Both the position numbers and the translations under genes were made by a program. Source: Larix sibirica (Eukaryota > Streptophyta > Pinopsida > Pinales > Pinaceae). Taken from it: a stretch of DNA of 24,919 nucleotides. Of the stretch, positions 22,063 to 24,919 are shown piece after piece (the stretch's first letter is position 1; the number at the start of each line of letters is the position of its first letter). The notes under the pieces were generated by a model, which searched no databases, was not told the DNA's origin, and saw only the letters and a list, made by a program, of their open reading frames with translations. The stretch spans positions 62,560 to 87,478 of the forward strand of contig NWUY0300008067.1 of the NCBI GenBank assembly GCA_004151065.3, read 5' to 3'.

Positions 22063-23247
22063 TAAATCACTGATTAAAAGTGAGTGTCAAGCTTGACACT
22101 CTCGTTAGAATCTATTAGATGTGCTCCCAATTCTCGAATAAGCTGCTTGTTAGGATTTCTTCCTTTTTTCGGGAGGTCAGTTTGGCTCTTGGGTATATCT
22201 TTGCATTTTAGATTTTTTATTCCAAGTTGATTGTGCGCTGAGGGGATTAGAGCAACGTCCTTCAAGGTTGGAAAGTTATGTTGCAGGGAAAGGGAGTGAT
22301 AGGATTCTTCAAAGAGTTCCATTTGGCGCTTGGGAATAATGCTAAGATCCTTATTTATCCAAGATTCTTGAGTGGCTTCTAAGTTTATCTCTCCAAGCTC
22401 CATGTCCTCAGGTTCCGTGGGACCTCCTTCAGCAAGAAGCGGGGTCGGTGAGTGCAAAACATCTTTGAAGATAGGGTCCTGCAAAGTGGAGGGGGGGGTG
22501 CAAGCAGGGATAAGAGGTTCAGAGCTTTCAGGGTTTTGCTGGGAGAGGACAGAGAAGCTATTTAGGTGCTTAGGGTTGGTGGGGAGACTTGGAGCAGCAT
22601 TTTTGTTTCCCTATCTTCTTCGGTTGGTGGTTCTGGTAAATCCCTCCTCATCGGTTTTGCAGTGTGCTGGTGGTGGAGGAGGTTTGGCATTAAGAGGGCA
22701 TTCCTAGAAAAGGTGGCCATGCTCATGGCACTTTATGCATCTGAATGGAATATGCTCGTAGTCTATGTTCTGGATCCAATGTGAGTCTTGATAGGAGAGG
22801 TAGATTGCTTCAGGGAGGGTGGCAGAGATATCCATGTAGATGCAGATGCGAGCATAGGAGGTGTAATGAGTGGCTAGCATGGCATCAAAATCCTGAAAAA
22901 AAGTGCCTAATGTGTTGCCTATTCCGGCTAGGGTTTCTAGGTTCTAGTACTCCCGGGGAAGAGAATATATCCGTAGCTAGATGGGAACCACTTTAAAGTT
23001 TTCTTTCTATGTACTAAAGTGCGCTTTCCGGTTTCGCATGTACAATCTTGTAGAGTGTAGGAACTATGGTACTCCTTTGAATATTTTGTGCTTGTCCTCA
23101 AGGTTCTGGAAGATTATGGTGAAGAAGCCTTTTGATCCAGGTTTGAGTTCACACTGTCCTTTTGGATTCCAGGTGTTGGTGAGCCACCAAGTGAGATTCT
23201 TTTCTGTTGGCCATAAGCCTATAAACTTGCAGATTATCACATGGTCC
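18268..23247. repeat. Near-identical core shared by the two LINEs, copy B
   Basis: Partner of 12084-17063, same orientation, offset 6,184, three mismatches and no indels. The identity ends abruptly: at 23248 substitutions become frequent, and below 18268 a six-base indel is followed by scattered one-base indels. Confidence 0.9.
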
Positions 23248-23564
23248 CGCATGAATTTAATTTGCTGGCTGACAAGGTTTGAAGTGACCTCATTCCTAGT
23301 TATTTGCAGCGTTTTGGGTTTGCACTTATTTGTGTCCTTTTCTTGTGTGAGGCCTGGGATTGCTTCTTCGTGTGCTTTCTCCTCAGGGTTTGGAGTCAAT
23401 TTTAGAGGGGCCGCACTTTCCTCTCCTCCGTTTCCTTTCCGAGATCCCGATTTTCCTGAAGGCGTGACTGTCCCTGTTAAGAGCAGAGCTTTGGTAAGCG
23501 GAGTGCGGCGTGCTATATCCTGGCTGAAGGAAGGGTTGGAGTGACCTCCATTGGAGGCCTCCAT
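22074..23564 (-). pseudogene. LINE-B ORF1: DUF4283-like plus CCHC protein, defective
   Basis: Starts MEASNGGHSNPSFSQ at 23564 and stays open for 166 codons to 23064. It thus joins the Pro/Lys-rich leader to the DUF4283-like block (VIICKFIGLWP, KGFFTIIFQNLED) in one frame; LINE-A has a TGA where this copy reads TGC. The leader differs strongly from LINE-A, whereas everything downstream of 23247 toward ORF2 is almost identical. Further stops follow. One is private to this copy: a TAG at 22977-22979 inside VPI*LRIYSLPREY, where LINE-A has TGG. The CCHC knuckle lies near 22695-22745. Confidence 0.8.
22082..22101. promoter_or_regulatory. Perfect 20-bp palindrome at the ORF1/ORF2 junction (LINE-B)
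   Basis: Same palindrome and position relative to ORF2 as in LINE-A. It lies inside the near-identical core, so its conservation here is not informative. Confidence 0.4.
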
Positions 23565-23640
23565 GACAACTGCGGATGGCTGTAGACGGCTAGGTTAAAG
23601 CGTGAACCCTAGCAAAGTAGATACTCGATTTTCCCCCTCT

Positions 23641-24243
23641 GGTTCGACTATAGAATTATCGCACAGACACATATTAACTACAATTGTATTATGCTTTGTT
23701 TTATGTTGGTATGAGTTAATATTAGAAATATAACTGAAATATGCATTGTGGTATGAAATTAATACTAACATCTAATATTGAATTTTTTTCATATCACAAC
23801 AGTTGATGACCCCATACATGATGATCCAAACTATGTTGAGTCTGCTTTAGATATATGGTTGTTGATATATAGCTATGATATATTTATCATTTATCATTTT
23901 ATATTTATATGTGGAGATCATACAACTTATTTCTTGGCATATATATATATATGACTTCTTTTTACTTTACTATAATGATATCCATGAAAGGTTTTCATTT
24001 GTTGATCATACATTTAAATTTTAGGTTATTTGACTAAATATGATGATGATATTATTAGTATTCAGTCCTGTTACTTTATATATACTGGAAATTGAATGTT
24101 CTTTTGATGGAGAATTACCATGTATGATGATATTACTTCTTTTGGATGGATGTTGTGAATTTATCTTAAAATTATTCACAAATTTTATGCTATAAATTTG
24201 AATTCTTATTGATATTTGAAAACTTTGATATATTTAAATATTT
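23641..24243. other. AT-rich stretch without gene
   Basis: Very AT-rich, with no long frame and no recognised element. It contains a short (AT)7 microsatellite at 23939-23952. Confidence 0.55.
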
Positions 24244-24342
24244 AATTGAAATTAATAAAGTGGATGCAAAATCAATAAAAAATGATATATCACTATTAAT
24301 AATTGAAATTAATATTCTTAATTAACAGTGGATGCAAAATGG
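24244..24342. repeat. Imperfect direct duplication of about 57 bp at the edge of the minisatellite
   Basis: AATTGAAATTAATA starts at 24244 and again at 24301. Each is followed, after a different spacer, by AGTGGATGCAAAAT (24259-24272 and about 24327-24340). The first copy contains one minisatellite-like unit; the second leads into the long array. Confidence 0.65.
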
Positions 24343-24905
24343 GATGCAAAACAAAACGCAAAATGGATGCCAAATTGGACAACAAATGGGACACAAAAGC
24401 GGATGCAATATTAGATGCAAAACCACATGCAAAATAGGATGTAGAAGTGGATGTCACACCAGATGCAAACGTGGATGCAAAAAGGGACTTAACACTAGAC
24501 ACAAATCTAGGCACAAAAATGGGCGCCAAAGTAGATTCAATACTAGACCCAAAACCAAATGCAACACATGACTCAATAGTAGACTCAAAATTGGACTCCT
24601 AATTAGACGTAAAATTGGGTGCTAAATTTGGCACAAAACTAGGCACAAAACCAAGCACAACATTGGGTGCAAAATTGGACATAACACCGGGCACAAACCT
24701 AGATGCAAAAAAAATGTAAAACCAGAGGCAAAATTGGATGCAAGATGGGATGCAACACTGGACGTAAAATTGGACTCGGCACTAGACATAAAAGTAGATG
24801 CAACATTAGATGCAAAATTGGATGCAAAACTAGGTGCAACACTAGTCGCAAACATGGATGTAAAAAAATACGTAAAATGGGACACAACACTAAGCAAAAA
24901 CTAGA
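24328..24905. repeat. Degenerate minisatellite with 12-bp period
   Basis: About 48 imperfect units of a 12-base motif resembling TTGGATGCAAAA (variants CTAGGTGCAACA, ATGGATGTAAAA, TGGGACACAACA). It ends close to the window edge and may continue. Because 12 is a multiple of three, frames on both strands stay open over 60-90 codons and encode tetrapeptide patterns (ASNF-like on minus, GCxx-like on plus). Those frames are a by-product of the period; I do not call a gene. Confidence 0.8.
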
Positions 24906-24919
24906 AGCAAAAAATTATG

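Larger units (their letters stand above)
17534..23640 (-). mobile_element. LINE-B, second copy of the same LINE, 3'-truncated, inactivated
   Basis: Minus-strand element with ORF1 (22074-23564), ORF2 (about 17801-22062) and only the first 290 bp of the 3' module. Truncating the 3' rather than the 5' end is unusual for a LINE. The break lies exactly at the ambiguous base, so it is probably an assembly or gap effect. The 5' end at about 23640 is estimated from where similarity to LINE-A stops. Confidence 0.85.

Noticed and set aside
12084-23247. A simple recent tandem duplication of the whole LINE
   Set aside because: The identity stops inside the elements at both ends and the outer parts are homologous but diverged, which a plain duplication does not produce.
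24332-24897. Protein-coding genes in the 12-bp repeat array
   Set aside because: Open frames on both strands follow from the period of 12 and the near absence of stops in the unit.
1-24919. CRISPR array, tRNA, rRNA or bacterial operon structures
   Set aside because: No spaced identical repeats, no tRNA-like cloverleaf arms noticed, and all coding remnants are eukaryotic plant-type transposons.

Overview
The window looks like intergenic, repeat-dominated DNA from a large plant nuclear genome. A gymnosperm is possible, because the elements are old and heavily decayed, but the sequence does not settle the species. I see no intact host gene, rRNA, tRNA or CRISPR. Everything recognisable is a transposable-element relic or a simple tandem repeat.

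Layout. Positions 1-1594 are AT-rich with no recognisable gene. Positions 1595-3085 (+) hold a decayed Ty3/gypsy pol (linker, reverse transcriptase, RNase H). A possible pol tail and polypurine tract follow at about 4400-4433. Positions 4452-5758 (-) hold a hAT-type transposase relic with an 80-bp internal tandem duplication. Positions 5759-8115 are AT-rich and featureless apart from short local repeats. Positions 8116-9284 (-) are a solo copy of a GC-richer module that ends in a poly(A) tract and carries an open 226-codon frame. Positions 9455-10483 (-) are the 3' part of a second, unrelated LINE family.

Positions 10485-17460 (LINE-A) and 17534-23640 (LINE-B), both on the minus strand, are two copies of one plant L1-type LINE. 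The order is ORF1 (DUF4283-like domain plus CCHC knuckle), ORF2 (endonuclease, reverse transcriptase, zf-RVT-like region, RNase H), then the same 3' module found solo at 8116-9284. LINE-B is cut off inside that module by an ambiguous base. Both copies are inactivated by stops.

The last section is AT-rich (23641-24328), followed by a degenerate 12-bp-period minisatellite that runs to about 24905.

The main points are these. (1) The two LINEs share a 4,980-bp core with three mismatches, while their 5' and 3' parts are clearly diverged; this mosaic suggests gene conversion or an assembly artefact. (2) Stops at tryptophan-like positions are mostly CTAG on the plus strand, the product expected from CCAG by deamination of a CHG-methylated cytosine. 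One such change distinguishes the two copies. (3) A LINE-associated 3' module carries its own open frame and also occurs solo. (4) Single N bases lie exactly where two element copies break. (5) A 12-bp minisatellite has a plausible single-unit ancestor next to it.
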